From assembly GCF_015159595.1 (NCBI RefSeq), contig NZ_CP063304.1, positions 2,418,001-2,482,000 of the forward strand: 64,000 nt of DNA. The letters run 5' to 3'. Origin of the DNA: Blautia liquoris. Lineage in GTDB: Bacteria; Bacillota; Clostridia; Lachnospirales; Lachnospiraceae. The number at the start of each line of letters is the position of its first letter. The stretch's first letter is position 1. Position numbers and translations under genes: made by a program. Shown here in pieces: positions 27,707 through 39,999 of the stretch. The notes below the pieces were generated by a model that had not been told where the DNA came from, did no database searches, and worked only from the letters and a program-made list of their open reading frames with translations.

Positions 27707-29784
27707 AGTTAGTAATAGCAGAAAAACCATCTGTGGCACAGAGCATTGCTGCTGTTATCGGTGCTGCGGTCAAAAAAGACGGTTATATGCAGGGAAATGA
27801 TTATCTTGTAACATGGTGTGTGGGGCATTTGGTGGAACTTGCCTCTGCTGATTCCTACAATGAGAAATATGCTAAGTGGCAGTATGAGGATTTGCCTATC
27901 CTGCCCTCTGATTGGAAGTATGTCACATCAAAAGGCAAAGAAAAACAGATGAAAATTATCGGGGAGTTGATGAAACGAACCGAGGTTACGGAATTGGTAG
28001 CTGCTACTGACGCAGGGCGTGAGGGAGAACTCATTTTCCGCTTGGTATATGAAAAACTCTCTTGCAAAAAACCTGTAAAAAGACTATGGATTTCCTCTAT
28101 GGAGGAAAGTTCTATTGACGAGGGATTCCGTAATCTCCGAAATGGATCAGACTATGAACTGCTGTACCAGTCTGCCTTGTGCAGAGCCAAAGCAGACTGG
28201 ATTGTAGGTATTAACGCTACCAGACTGTTTTCTGTCCTCTATGGTCAGACCTTAAATGTAGGCAGGGTTATGTCCCCGACCCTTGCCATGATGGTGGAGC
28301 GTGAGGAAAATATATCTGCTTTTCGTGTAAAGCCTTTCTATACAGTGCAGCTTGATTTAAGCGGTTTTATTGTATCAGGAGAAAAACTTCAGGACAGGAA
28401 AGAGGCTGAAACTTTACAAAATGCCTGTGACGGTCAGAATGTTACCATTGAAACAGTAGAACGCAAAGAAAAGTCAGAAAAGCCGCCGAAACTCTATGAC
28501 CTCACTACATTGCAAAGAGAGGCAAACAGACAGCTTGGTTTTACCGCAGAGCAGACGCTCGAATACGTTCAGAGCCTTTATGAAAAGAAACTTGTAACTT
28601 ATCCCCGTACAGACAGCCGTTACTTGACGGAGGATATGAAAGATAGTGTTCCTGCTGTGGTAGAAACTATAGCAGGATTTTTTTCGCTCCAAAATCCACC
28701 AGTGAACATGGCACAGGTCATAGATAACAGTAAGGTATCCGACCATCATGCGATTATCCCCACCAGGAGCGTAAAGGGGTGCGACATTCATTCGCTGCCT
28801 TTTGGGGAACAGGAAACTTTAATGCTCATTGTTCTGCGTTTGGTTTGTGCTGTGGGAGAAAGCTGTCATTATGCAGAAACCGTAATAACAGCAAAGTGTA
28901 ACGGTGTGGTATTCAATGCAAAAGGAAAAACTACTCTTGATAATGGGTGGAAAGCGGCTGAAATTCTCTACTTTGCAAGAAAAAAGGAGCAGACACAAGA
29001 GGAAAAAGATACAGCCCTGCCGCCTGTTGACCAGGGAGAAGTCTTTTCTGCCAAAGCAACCATCAAGGAGGGCAAGACCAGTCCCCCTAAACATTTTACA
29101 GACGATACTTTGCTTTCTGCTATGGAAAATGCAAATAACGCAATGGAAGATACTGAACGTAAAGGGATTGGTACTCCCGCTACTCGTGCAGGGATTTTAG
29201 AAAAACTCATCAAAACAGGACTGGCAGAGCGTAAGGGAGAAAAAAAGACAAAGCATTTTATCCCAACACAAAAGGGCACTTCTCTTATCACTGTGTTGCC
29301 GGAAGCAATTAAGTCCGTGCAGCTTACTGCTGAATGGGAGGAACAGTTAAAACAGATTGAACATGGAACACTCTCTCCACTGATCTTTTTAGATGGTATA
29401 TCCCACATGACAAAAGACCTTGTATCCACCTATGAAATTATCAAAGGTACAGATATTCTTTTTTCCTCAAAAACTCAAAGCATAGGGCAATGCCCTCGTT
29501 GTAAAGGTTCTGTTGTAGAAAATAAGAAAGGCTTTTGCTGTGAAAACAGGGATTGCGGTTTTGCCCTATGGAAAGAAAGTAAGTTTTTTACGGCAAAGAA
29601 AAAGACTTTGACAAAAACCATTGCTACAGACCTGTTGAAAAAAGGCAGAGCCAGTTTGACAGGATGCTATTCCGAAAAGACGGGCAAGACTTATGATGCC
29701 ATTATCATTCTTGATGATACAGGCGGTCAGTATGTGAATTTTAAAATGGATTTTCCTGCGAAAAAAGAGGCAAGAAATAAATGA
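27703..29784 (+). CDS. topB: DNA topoisomerase III (type IA)
   Basis: The 693-residue protein begins MKLVIAEKPSVAQSIA, the TOPRIM motif, followed by DAGREGELIFRLVY. The catalytic Tyr is in LVTYPRTDSRYL near residue 299. Conserved KVSDHHAIIPT and GIGTPATRAGILEKL blocks follow, and the C-terminal zinc ribbon (CPRCKGSVVENKKGFCCENRDCGFALWK) is present. ICE-encoded TopB relaxes DNA during transfer replication. The sequence is intact. Confidence 0.94.
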   Translation: MKLVIAEKPSVAQSIAAVIGAAVKKDGYMQGNDYLVTWCVGHLVELASADSYNEKYAKWQYEDLPILPSDWKYVTSKGKEKQMKIIGELMKRTEVTELVAATDAGREGELIFRLVYEKLSCKKPVKRLWISSMEESSIDEGFRNLRNGSDYELLYQSALCRAKADWIVGINATRLFSVLYGQTLNVGRVMSPTLAMMVEREENISAFRVKPFYTVQLDLSGFIVSGEKLQDRKEAETLQNACDGQNVTIETVERKEKSEKPPKLYDLTTLQREANRQLGFTAEQTLEYVQSLYEKKLVTYPRTDSRYLTEDMKDSVPAVVETIAGFFSLQNPPVNMAQVIDNSKVSDHHAIIPTRSVKGCDIHSLPFGEQETLMLIVLRLVCAVGESCHYAETVITAKCNGVVFNAKGKTTLDNGWKAAEILYFARKKEQTQEEKDTALPPVDQGEVFSAKATIKEGKTSPPKHFTDDTLLSAMENANNAMEDTERKGIGTPATRAGILEKLIKTGLAERKGEKKTKHFIPTQKGTSLITVLPEAIKSVQLTAEWEEQLKQIEHGTLSPLIFLDGISHMTKDLVSTYEIIKGTDILFSSKTQSIGQCPRCKGSVVENKKGFCCENRDCGFALWKESKFFTAKKKTLTKTIATDLLKKGRASLTGCYSEKTGKTYDAIIILDDTGGQYVNFKMDFPAKKEARNK

Positions 29785-29827
29785 GTGAAGAAACTGACAT
29801 CAAAGCAACGATGAAAGGAGCATGGAT

Positions 29828-32239
29828 ATGGCAGACAATAGTAAAACCAAAGAACGGTTAAAAGAGATTACAGACAGCATTGAAAGCGGTATAAAGGAAC
29901 TTTTTGAAAGTGATAAATATCGGCAGTATCTACGCACTATGTCACGCTTTCACAGCTATTCCCTGAATAATACAATACTTATTGCTATGCAGAAACCTGA
30001 TGCTACTCTTGTAGCAGGATTTAACAAATGGCGTGATCAGTTTTCCCGCAATGTAAAAAAGGGAGAACAGAGCATTAAAATCATTGCTCCTACCCCCTAT
30101 AAGATAAAAAAAGAACAGGAAAAAGTAGACCCTGTGACAAAGGCTCCTATGCTTGACGCAAACGGTAAGGTGCAGACAGAGGAAGTAGAAATTAAAATCC
30201 CCATGTATAAGGTAGTATCAGTGTTTGATGTTTCCCAAACAGACGGGAAACCACTTCCCACCCTTGCTGAAAACCTGACTGGTAATGTAAAACATTTTGA
30301 TATTTTTATGGAGGCATTAAAACGTTCTTCCCCCGTGCCTCTATTCTTTGATAAACTGCCAGAAGATACAGACGGGTATTTTAACGCTGACAAACAGTAT
30401 ACAGCCATTCGTGAGGGCATGAGCGAAATACAGACGATTTCGGCTACAATCCATGAGATTGCCCATTCAATATTGCACAACTATGAAAAAGAAAGACAGG
30501 AAAAGTTACGGTCTGATGAAAATGCAGAGCCAGTAAAACCCAAAGACCGCCGTACTGAGGAAGTAGAGGCAGAAAGTATTTCCTTTGCTGTCTGCTCCTA
30601 CTATGGTATTAAAACCAATGAAAACAGTTTCGGTTATATTGCCTCTTGGAGTAAAGGTAAAGAATTACCTGAACTGCGTTCCTCTCTGGAAACCATCAAT
30701 AAAACTGCCTCGTCATTGATTGGGGATATTGACCGACACTTTGCGGAGATTGCCAAAGAACAGGGTATCGACCTGTCTGCGGAACAGGTAGAACCGCCTA
30801 CTTACTATCTGACAGCAGATAAAGTTAAAAGCATACTAACTGGTTATGGAATAGATGGCAAACTGTTATCACAAGAACAGGAATTATTGATGGAAAGGAT
30901 AGGTATGCTCGCCAACCGTATTAATAATGAGTTGATTATGTGGCAAAGCGACCATACAAAAGGATATGTTCCTGCTGACATAGAACGAGATATTGTTGAA
31001 CAGCATATCACAGATTTAAACCTTGAACTTTCCCCTGAGTATTTAGCCTATCAAATGGGGGACTTCTATTTTTCCATTCAAACAGTTGAAGATGGCTATG
31101 ATTACTCCATTTATGATAAGGACTACAATCTCCTTGATGGAGGTGTCTACGATAACCCTGATATTTCTATTTACAGAGCAATGGATTATATCTTAGATGA
31201 TGAGCCTGCATTGGATTTTTCTATTTCAATAGATATTGATTATGAAGGATTAACGGAAAGAGCGGATAAAGCTTGGCAAGAAAACGTTACAGCAAAAAAG
31301 CATGAGGTTTTATCCGACACTCCCATGCAGGAGCATACTTACCCTCTGCCTGACCCTGACATAAGCATTTCAGACCGCAATTCCTATGGCTATTTAGACG
31401 ATGAAATGCTGCCCCTTTCAAGAGAACGTGCAGCCGAACTGTTTGAACAGGATTTAACTGTATATATGCTCTATGAGGATAATACCGAGGCGATGGCATT
31501 TGACCAGAAAGATATAGACAGTCATGGCGGTATCTTTGGAATGGAACGTTCTGATTGGATTGCCTTTCATGACTTTGAGAAAATGAAAATGTCTGAAAAA
31601 TTCTCTGTACCGGAATTGGAGCAAAGGCTTTTAGAAAGTCCTGCCGATGCCTTTGCTATTTATCAGCTTAAAGATGGCGAGGATTTGAGAGATTATCGTT
31701 TTGAACGATTGGAACGGCTGCAAAGTAAAGGATTATCCGTGGAGCATGGCAATTATGAGTTGATATATACTGCACCTTTGAATGACTTTAACGGAAACCA
31801 GAGCCAAACTCTTAGCAGGCTCAACGAGCAGTTCAATATAGACCACCCTGCCGATTTTAGAGGGCATTCCTTATCGGTCAGTGACATAGTTGCACTAAAG
31901 GTAAATGGTAAGGTATTCTTTCACTATGTTGACAGCTATGGATTCGCTGAACAGCCTGACTTTCTTCCTCAAAATAACTACCTGGAAACCGCTGAAAAGT
32001 CTACTGAACAAAATTACAATCAGATAGATGGCATTATCAATAATCAGCCTACCGTGGGGGAACTGGAACAGACCGTAAAGGCAGGCGGTCAGATTTCCCT
32101 TTTAGATCTCGCCCGTGCCGTGCAGGAGGATAAAAAGGAAAAGCGAATTTCCGTGGTGGAACAGCTTAAAAACCAATCGACTGGAAACAAAGAAAAACAA
32201 AAAACAGCACCTTACATGAGTGCAGAAATGGAGCGATGA
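29828..32239 (+). CDS. ArdC-like / metallopeptidase / YodL / DUF4316 multidomain protein
   Basis: The ATG at 29828 lies seven bases after AAAGGAG and gives 803 residues. The N-terminal domain (residues 1-130; RFHSYSLNNTILIAMQKPDA) is ArdC-like and probably binds single-stranded DNA. A zinc metallopeptidase-like motif TIHEIAHSILH (HEXXH) lies near residue 210, with downstream EAESISFAVC. A YodL domain (TVYMLYEDNTEAMAFD) sits around 540, and a DUF4316 domain (ALKVNGKVFFHYVDSYGF) around 690. ArdC proteins protect incoming DNA from restriction in the recipient. That role is inferred here from domain order and ICE context. Confidence 0.85.
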   Translation: MADNSKTKERLKEITDSIESGIKELFESDKYRQYLRTMSRFHSYSLNNTILIAMQKPDATLVAGFNKWRDQFSRNVKKGEQSIKIIAPTPYKIKKEQEKVDPVTKAPMLDANGKVQTEEVEIKIPMYKVVSVFDVSQTDGKPLPTLAENLTGNVKHFDIFMEALKRSSPVPLFFDKLPEDTDGYFNADKQYTAIREGMSEIQTISATIHEIAHSILHNYEKERQEKLRSDENAEPVKPKDRRTEEVEAESISFAVCSYYGIKTNENSFGYIASWSKGKELPELRSSLETINKTASSLIGDIDRHFAEIAKEQGIDLSAEQVEPPTYYLTADKVKSILTGYGIDGKLLSQEQELLMERIGMLANRINNELIMWQSDHTKGYVPADIERDIVEQHITDLNLELSPEYLAYQMGDFYFSIQTVEDGYDYSIYDKDYNLLDGGVYDNPDISIYRAMDYILDDEPALDFSISIDIDYEGLTERADKAWQENVTAKKHEVLSDTPMQEHTYPLPDPDISISDRNSYGYLDDEMLPLSRERAAELFEQDLTVYMLYEDNTEAMAFDQKDIDSHGGIFGMERSDWIAFHDFEKMKMSEKFSVPELEQRLLESPADAFAIYQLKDGEDLRDYRFERLERLQSKGLSVEHGNYELIYTAPLNDFNGNQSQTLSRLNEQFNIDHPADFRGHSLSVSDIVALKVNGKVFFHYVDSYGFAEQPDFLPQNNYLETAEKSTEQNYNQIDGIINNQPTVGELEQTVKAGGQISLLDLARAVQEDKKEKRISVVEQLKNQSTGNKEKQKTAPYMSAEMER

Positions 32240-32472
32240 ATATGAGCAAATTTAATGTAGAAGAAACGAATTTAATGTGTATCTATAACACTGGCTCAAG
32301 GTCAGGTTTGCTTTCTGAACTTACTCAAATGCAGACCCATTTAGAGCCAGACGAAAGAGAACTTTTAGAACTGACCCAATCCGTTGTAGATAAGCTGAAT
32401 ACCATGAGTGATGATGAATTTGACAGCATTACGGGAGAACTGATTGCTGATTTTGAGGAACAGGAGGACTAA
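32236..32472 (+). CDS. Transposon-transfer assisting protein (TTRAP family)
   Basis: The 78-residue acidic protein contains [12 protein letters not shown] and [20 protein letters not shown], the pattern of the TTRAP family carried by Tn1549-type elements. Its ATG at 32236 overlaps the previous stop; an ATG at 32242 is also possible. The molecular role is not established beyond its association with transfer. It sits directly upstream of the giant helicase gene. Confidence 0.8.
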   Translation: MNMSKFNVEETNLMCIYNTGSRSGLLSELTQMQTHLEPDERELLELTQSVVDKLNTMSDDEFDSITGELIADFEEQED

Positions 32473-32473
32473 T

Positions 32474-35400
32474 ATGTCAATCAAAGCACAAGCCTATGCA
32501 GAGTTGGCAGAGGAAACCGCAAAGCATCTTACAAGCAGTCTTGCGAACTGGACTGGTTTTCTTACCACTGTGGGAAGGCTGTATAAGTACCCATATCATG
32601 AACAACTCATGATTCACGCACAAAGACCTGATGCTACGGCTTGTGCGGAATATGACCTATGGAATAATACTATGAACCGATATGTCCGCCGTGGCTCAAA
32701 GGGAATTGCACTTCTCGACCCCGGCGGCGATACAATAAGGTTGAAATATGTTTTTGATGTTTCTGACACAGGCGGCAGGGAAAATTCCCGCCGCCCTTTT
32801 CTTTGGGAAATGCAGGAATATCACAAAGAGCCAATCTTGGAAATGTTAAAGGACAGATATGATACAGAGGATAGTTCTCTTTCCGATGCCTTTTACAAAA
32901 TTGCAAGAAATCTGTCCAGAGAGTATTATGATAATCACAAAGCAGATATAAGTTATCTCATAGAAAACAGTTTTTTAGAGGATTACGATGAGGACAATAT
33001 CCGGGTAGCATTTGAAGATGCTGCCACTGTCAGTACCGCATATACGTTAATGAAACGCTGCGGACTGGATATAGAAGAATATTTTTCACACGAGGATTTT
33101 TTAAATATCTTTGATTTTAATACCGCCGATGCCGTTGCCCTGTTAGGAACAGCAGTCAGCGAACAATCAGAACAAGTATTTAGGCAGATTTCTCTTGCCA
33201 TTACTAAAACAGAGCGTGAAAGGAGCAAAGAATATGAACGAAATCACTTACAGCAGGAACGGGGATTATCTGATACCCGACATCACATTGACACAGCCAA
33301 CGGACAGCAAGGAGCAGACCTTGGGCAAATACGGGAGAATGAGGAAACAATATCTTCAGGAACACAGGACACCATTATTCCACTCCATGCTCTTGTCGGA
33401 GAAACTGTTTCCCCACCTGTTGGAGATCGACCAGACAGCCAACAGGCGAATGGAGCTGATTATGGCAGAATTGCAGAAAACACAGACCCCACCAGACAAG
33501 ATGAAAAATCAGATGGCATGGGTGGGACACATGAACAATCTGAAAGCCCAGGCAGAGGAAATGATACTGACGGAACTTATATACAGCTAACCCTGTTCCC
33601 CTCTGAACAGGAACAGATACAGAGAATTGCAGAGAACGGCAGGCTTGATAAGCCTTTTCGTATCTCTGCTTTTTCTTTTCCACAAGAAGATATTGATGAG
33701 ATTTTAAAAACCGGAAGTAATAAAAATAACAGCTTACTACAGATTGTTGATTTCTATCAAAAAGATAGGACACTGGAAGAAAAAGCAGATTTCTTACAAA
33801 CGGAATTTCAAGGTGGAAAAGGACTTTACCTGAATGAAGAAAAGGTATCCGCATGGTTTCATACCGATGGGGTTTATCTTGCAAAGGGAGATACTGCCCT
33901 TTACGCACATTCCAAACAGGTAATCAGTTGGGTAGATGTGGCAGTAAGAATTGAAGAATTGTTGATAGATGGAAAATTCGTTCCGAGGGAAACTTTAGAT
34001 GCGGCAGACCACTTTCAAAAGTTGGAACTTGCAAAAAGCCTTTGGTATCTGCATCAGGATTTTTCTGATAAAGCAAGAGGAGAATTTTTCGATGAAGAAC
34101 TTTTCAAAGGCGGTTTTCCTGATTCCACAGAGCATATTGCAGAGCAATTCAATGACCCTCAAAAGGCAGACGCTTTGATAGATGGATTACAGAGGTTTGT
34201 TTCTGCCTATGAGAATGACAGGGGCATTTTACGGTTTCACTTCCACAAACCACAAAAATTGCTTTCTGACCTTATGGACTTAAAATCATTAAAGCGTGAG
34301 TTTACCTCTGCAATTTCAGACCAGTCCGATTATAAAATGTTTATTACACAAGATGAAGTGGATAAGGAACTTGCAAGAGGAAGTAGCTTTCAGCATGGAA
34401 AGTATCGTATTTATGAATACTTCACACAACTTCACAGTCCAAAGGAAAAAGAGAAATTTGTTAAAAATGAGTATGGAATTGGCGGGAGCAGCCATGCTCT
34501 ATCAGGAGCAGACAACAGCCACCAGTGGCACGATGCAAAAGGGATTTTATATACCCGCAGAGATAGTGACGATAAGCTGCTACTAAATTGGGCAAAAGTT
34601 TCAAAACGGATTGATTATCTGATTAAGAATGACCGGTATCTGACTGCCGGGGAAAAAGAACGCTTTATACAAATGCAACAGGAGAAAGCGGGAATTGTGG
34701 AAATGCCGCCTGCTCCCCCTTTTACAGCAGAGTCTGCTACTTCTACTCCTATTCATGAGCCAGAAGATGAAACAGAGGTAGAATCGAAAATCGAAGTCAT
34801 ACCACAAGCAAGTGAAATTACACAGGAAGATATAGATTTTGCCCTACAGCACTGGAATGGAGATTCAGACAGCAAATACCGTGTCGCAAGTTATATGGAA
34901 ATCCATGCCCGTGAGCGTACCACTGCCGAGTGGTTAAAAAATGAATATGGCAATAATCTTCCCGGCTTTATCATTGAAAAAGATGGCTTATCCCTTGAAA
35001 TGCCCTGGGCAAAGGTGCAAAGGCGTATCGGTCAGCTTACTGTAAAGGGAAACTTCTTAACAGCAGATGAAAAGGTTCATCAGCCAGAGGAACAGGCAGG
35101 AAATCGAACAATCCCATTTGAAAAGGGCGATACCGTCTATCTCGAAAACGGTACGCCTTTTTTGATTGAGGAAATTACGGACTACCAAGTGACCTTACTT
35201 GATCCGTCAATTTTCTATCCAGTTCTTAGAGCAGAGAGCAAAGAGCGTTTTTTAAGGCTTTTAGAGCGTTACCCTCAATCGGAAGTGCCGCAGGCAAAGG
35301 CAGAAAACTTCCGTATTACGAATGAATATTTGGGCGAGGGCAGCAAACGTGAAAAGTTTGCCAGAAATATAACTGCCATTACCACATTACAGACCATAGA

Positions 35401-38400
35401 AAAGGAACATCGGTCTGCTACTAAAGAGGAACAAGAAATTCTTTCCCGTTACGTTGGTTGGGGCGGTCTGCCGGAGGCTTTTGATAAAGACAACGATAAG
35501 TTCAGCAATGAATACACACAGTTAAAATCTCTGCTGTCCGAAGATGAATATACGATGGCAAGAGCCTCTACCTTAAATGCTCACTATACAAGTCCTGTGG
35601 TTATCAAGGCGATTTATGATGCAATAGAAAACATGGGATTTGCCACAGGTAATATTTTAGAGCCTGCCTGCGGAACTGGACATTTTTTCGGTATGCTCCC
35701 TGACAACATGAAAAATTCCCGCTTATATGGAATTGAACTTGACAGCATTACAGGCAGGATTGCAAAACAGCTTTACCCCAATGCCAATATTTCTATATCG
35801 GGCTTTGAAAAAACAGAACTCCCTGACAGTTTTTTTGATATTGCTATCGGAAATGTTCCTTTTGGTGGTTATAAAGTATCAGACAGCCGATATGATAAGC
35901 AAAATTTCTTTATCCATGATTATTTCATTGCAAAATCCATTGATAAAGTACGCTCTGGTGGTGTGATTGCTTTCATCACTTCCAATGGTATCAGTGGTGG
36001 AACAATGGATAAAAAAGACCAACGTGCAAGGGAGTATATTGCACAACGTTGTGATTTGCTTGGTGCGATACGTTTACCTAACAACGCATTTTTAGCCAAT
36101 GCAGGCACAGATATGACCACCGACATCATATTTTTGCAAAAACTTGAAACCCCTCGACAACTTGGTATCAACCCACCGGATTGGGTACAAACTGAAATGC
36201 TGTTAGACCAAAAGCATACCAGTGATGATGGAGAAACCCGCCGTAACTTTGTAACAGTCAACCGTTACTTTCAAGAACACCCTGAAATGGTATTGGGCAC
36301 TCCGGAAATCAGATCGGGACCCTTTGGTCCGCAACTCGTTTGTAAGCCTATTGCTGATGCCAACCTTGCTGAACAGCTAAAAGCCGCTGTTCAAAATATT
36401 GAGGGCAGCATATCCGAAACAGAATTACCTGATATGGAAGTCAGTACCGACACTTCCATTCCTGCTGACCCTACGGTAAAGAACTTTTCCTATACCCTTA
36501 TAGACGGCGAGGTTTATTACCGTGAAAACTCACGCATGGTAAAACCTGATATTAACCACACTGCGAAAGAACGCATTTCAGGAATGGTAGAACTTAGGGA
36601 GTGTGTAAGTAATCTTATCCGCTATCAGCTTGAGGATTACAGCGAAGAAACTATTAAGCAGGAGCAGGAAACCCTAAACCGCCTCTATGACAGCTTTACA
36701 GCAAAATATGGACTGATTAACAGCCGTGGAAACAGCCTTGCTTTTAGTGATGATAACTCCTACTATCTTCTTTGCTCCCTTGAGGATATAGACGAAAATG
36801 GAAACTTAAAAGCCAAAGCCGATATGTTTACCAAACGCACAATCAAAAAGCGTATGACGGTCAATTCGGTGGATACAGCAAGTGAGGCATTGGCTCTCTC
36901 CATTGCTGAAAAGGCTAAGGTTGATATGGAGTATATGCACAGGCTGACAGGACTTTCGGAAGAACAGATTGCCAGTGATTTAAAAGGCGTTATATTCCCT
37001 ATCCCAATGCCCTATGATAGCAGTAGTCCTACACTCTATGTAACTGCCGATGAATACCTTTCTGGCAATGTAAGGGAAAAACTGCATACCGCTAAACTGG
37101 CGGCACAAACATCGGATAAATACATTCCCAATGTGGAGGCTTTAGAGGCGGCACAGCCAAAAGACCTTGATGCCTCTGAGATTGATGTCCGCCTTGGAGC
37201 AACTTGGATTGACAAAGAGTACATTCAGGAATTTATGTACGAATTATTCGATACTCCCTATAAGCAACAGGGAGAAATCGAGGTAAAATACGCTCCCTTT
37301 ACTGCGGAATGGAACATTACAAACAAAAATTCTATTGGCTATAACAATGTGGCAGCCTATGTTACTTATGGTACAGAGCGTGCTAATGCCTACCGCATTT
37401 TAGAGGACACCTTAAATCTTCGTGACATTCGTATCTATGACACTGTGACAGATCCCGACGGTAAAGAAAGGCGTGTGCTGAATAAAGACGCAACTACTTT
37501 GGCACAGCAAAAGCAACAAATGATTAAAGATGAATTTCGGGATTGGATTTGGAGAGATGCGGATAGACGCCAGACCTTAGTAAAAACTTATAATGAGAAG
37601 TTTAATTCTATTCGCCCCCGTGAGTATGACGGACAGCATATCAATTTCGTTGGCATGAATCCTGAAATATCGCTCCGCCCTCATCAGGTCAACGCCATTG
37701 CCCATATTCTTTACGGAGATAATACGTTACTTGCCCATGAGGTAGGGGCGGGCAAAACATTTGAAATGGTAGCTGCCGCTATGGAAAGTAAGCGGCTTGG
37801 ACTTTGCCAAAAGCCCCTATTTGCAGTACCAAACCATCTTACTGAACAATGGGCGAGTGAGTTTTTAAGACTTTACCCTGCCGCCAATATCTTGGTGGCC
37901 ACAAAGAAAGATTTTGAAACAAAAAATCGAAAGAAGTTCTGTGCCAAAATAGCCACAGGCGATTATGATGCGGTTATCATCGGTCACTCTCAATTTGAAC
38001 GTATTCCAATGTCCTTTGAACGCCAGGAACGACTGCTCCGTGAGCAGATTTATGAAATTTTAGATGGAATTGAGGAAGTAAAGGCAAGTGGCGGCGAAAG
38101 ATTTACCGTCAAGCAGTTGGAACGGACAAAAAAGGGATTAGAGCAAAGGCTTGAAAAATTACAGTCACAGCAAAGAAAAGACGATGTTGTCACATTTGAA
38201 CAGCTTGGCGTTGACAGGCTTTATGTAGATGAGGCACATAATTATAAGAATCTATTCCTATATACAAAAATGAGGAATGTGGCAGGACTGTCTACCACCG
38301 ATGCCCAAAAGTCCAGTGACATGTTTATGAAATGTCGTTACCTAGACGAGTTGACTGGCGGCAAAGGCATTGTATTTGCCACTGGTACACCTGTTTCAAA

Positions 38401-39415
38401 CTCTATGACCGAACTTTATACCATGATGCGTTATTTGCAATACAACACCTTACAGCGTAACGGATTGGTTCACTTCGATTCCTGGGCAAGTACATTCGGG
38501 GAAACCGTAACCGCCATTGAACTGGCTCCTGAAGGTACAGGATATCGGGCAAGAACAAGATTTTCAAAGTTTTTCAATCTGCCTGAACTTATGGCAATGT
38601 TCAAAGAAGTTGCGGATATTAAGACCGCCGATCAGTTAAATCTGCCTACCCCTAAGACCAACTATCATACAGTTGCGGTAAAGCCAACGGAAGTACAGCA
38701 GGAAATGGTAAAGTCTTTATCAGAAAGAGCCGCTGAGGTTCATGCAAACAAGGTTGACCCATCTATTGACAATATGCTGAAAATCACTTCCGATGGCAGA
38801 AAGTTAGGACTTGACCAACGTATCATTAACCCACTTCTTCCCGATGACGAAAGCAGCAAGGTCAATGCCTGCATAGATAATATTTACCGTATTTGGGATA
38901 AGGGCACGACAGAACGGCTTACACAGCTTGTATTCTGTGATATTTCAACGCCAAAAGGCAAGGTTGTGGCACAGGAGCAGAAAGCAGCAAAGGCAGGAAA
39001 CCAGACCATAAATGGTGTAGAACTCCATGCTTTAGAGAATAGCTTACCTGACGAGGTAGTTACCCCGGACACTCCCTTTAATGTTTATGATGATATACGG
39101 GAGAAACTGATTAAGAGAGGTGTTCCCGCCCATGAGGTAGCTTTTATCCATGAGGCAAATACAGAAGTTAAGAAAAAAGAACTGTTTGCAAAGGTGCGTA
39201 GCGGAGATGTCCGGGTGCTGATTGGCAGTACCGCTAAGTGCGGTGCAGGAACGAACATTCAAGACCGACTTGTGGCTCTCCATGACCTCGACTGCCCTTG
39301 GCGACCAGGGGATTTGACACAACGATCCGGAAGAATCGAACGACAGGGAAATCTGAATGAAGAAGTTGATATTTACCGCTATGTAACAGAGGCAACCTTT
39401 GATGCTTACTTATGG
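32474..39415 (+). CDS. Giant methylase-helicase protein, exon 1 (interrupted by a group II intron)
   Basis: The ATG at 32474 follows AGGAGG by six bases. With exon 2 (41765-42652) the protein is about 2609 residues. An N-terminal ArdC/LtrC-like region is followed by three repeats of an LPD-type module (for example [17 protein letters not shown] and [20 protein letters not shown]). An N6-methylase fold follows ([14 protein letters not shown] near residue 1062, then GNVPFGG). A superfamily 2 helicase follows: Walker [12 protein letters not shown] near 1754, DEAH box VDEAHNYKN near 1918, and motif [13 protein letters not shown] near 2281. Such proteins are thought to help DNA processing and anti-restriction during transfer. 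Exon 1 ends on a codon boundary (TTATGG). Read through the intron, the frame stops after VRHEVA. Confidence 0.9.
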
Positions 39416-39999
39416 GTGCGACATGAAGTCGCCTGATTTAACTGTCTGGCAATATGACCAGACCAACTTTTCCGTAAGTTGAGCCTAATATCAACTGCAT
39501 TGCTGGCAACGGCGGTGTGGTAAGCTGATATGAAAATGTAGCCCTATTTAGAGGCGAAGCCGTGAGGCAGAGCCGAAACTGTTAGCACAATACGGTTAGG
39601 GAGCAGGCTTGATAGCATGGTTAACGTAAAGTGAACTACTGATAAACGTCGTTAAGGCGAACAGGTCAAAGTTGCTGATAGACCTGAACCAAAATGGTAC
39701 GCAGTCGGATAATCCTTTCCATAGTGGGATTACACGGACATAAGACTGCCGGCGGAGAGGTAGAACCTAAACTATCATTGTTAATCAGGTGGAACATGGT
39801 AAGCCCGTACTGTTGCTTTTAGCAAAGCAGACCGCAAGGAATGCCGATAACAGTGTGGGTACAGGAAAACGGAAAAAGCGAATGCCATTTTATAATGAAA
39901 TGGATAGGAGTTTTAATGTCACTCCACACGAAAGTGGGCAGACTTCCGTTCGGTTTCTAATCACAAGATAACTTACAGAATTTTGAAAGGAGAAAGCAA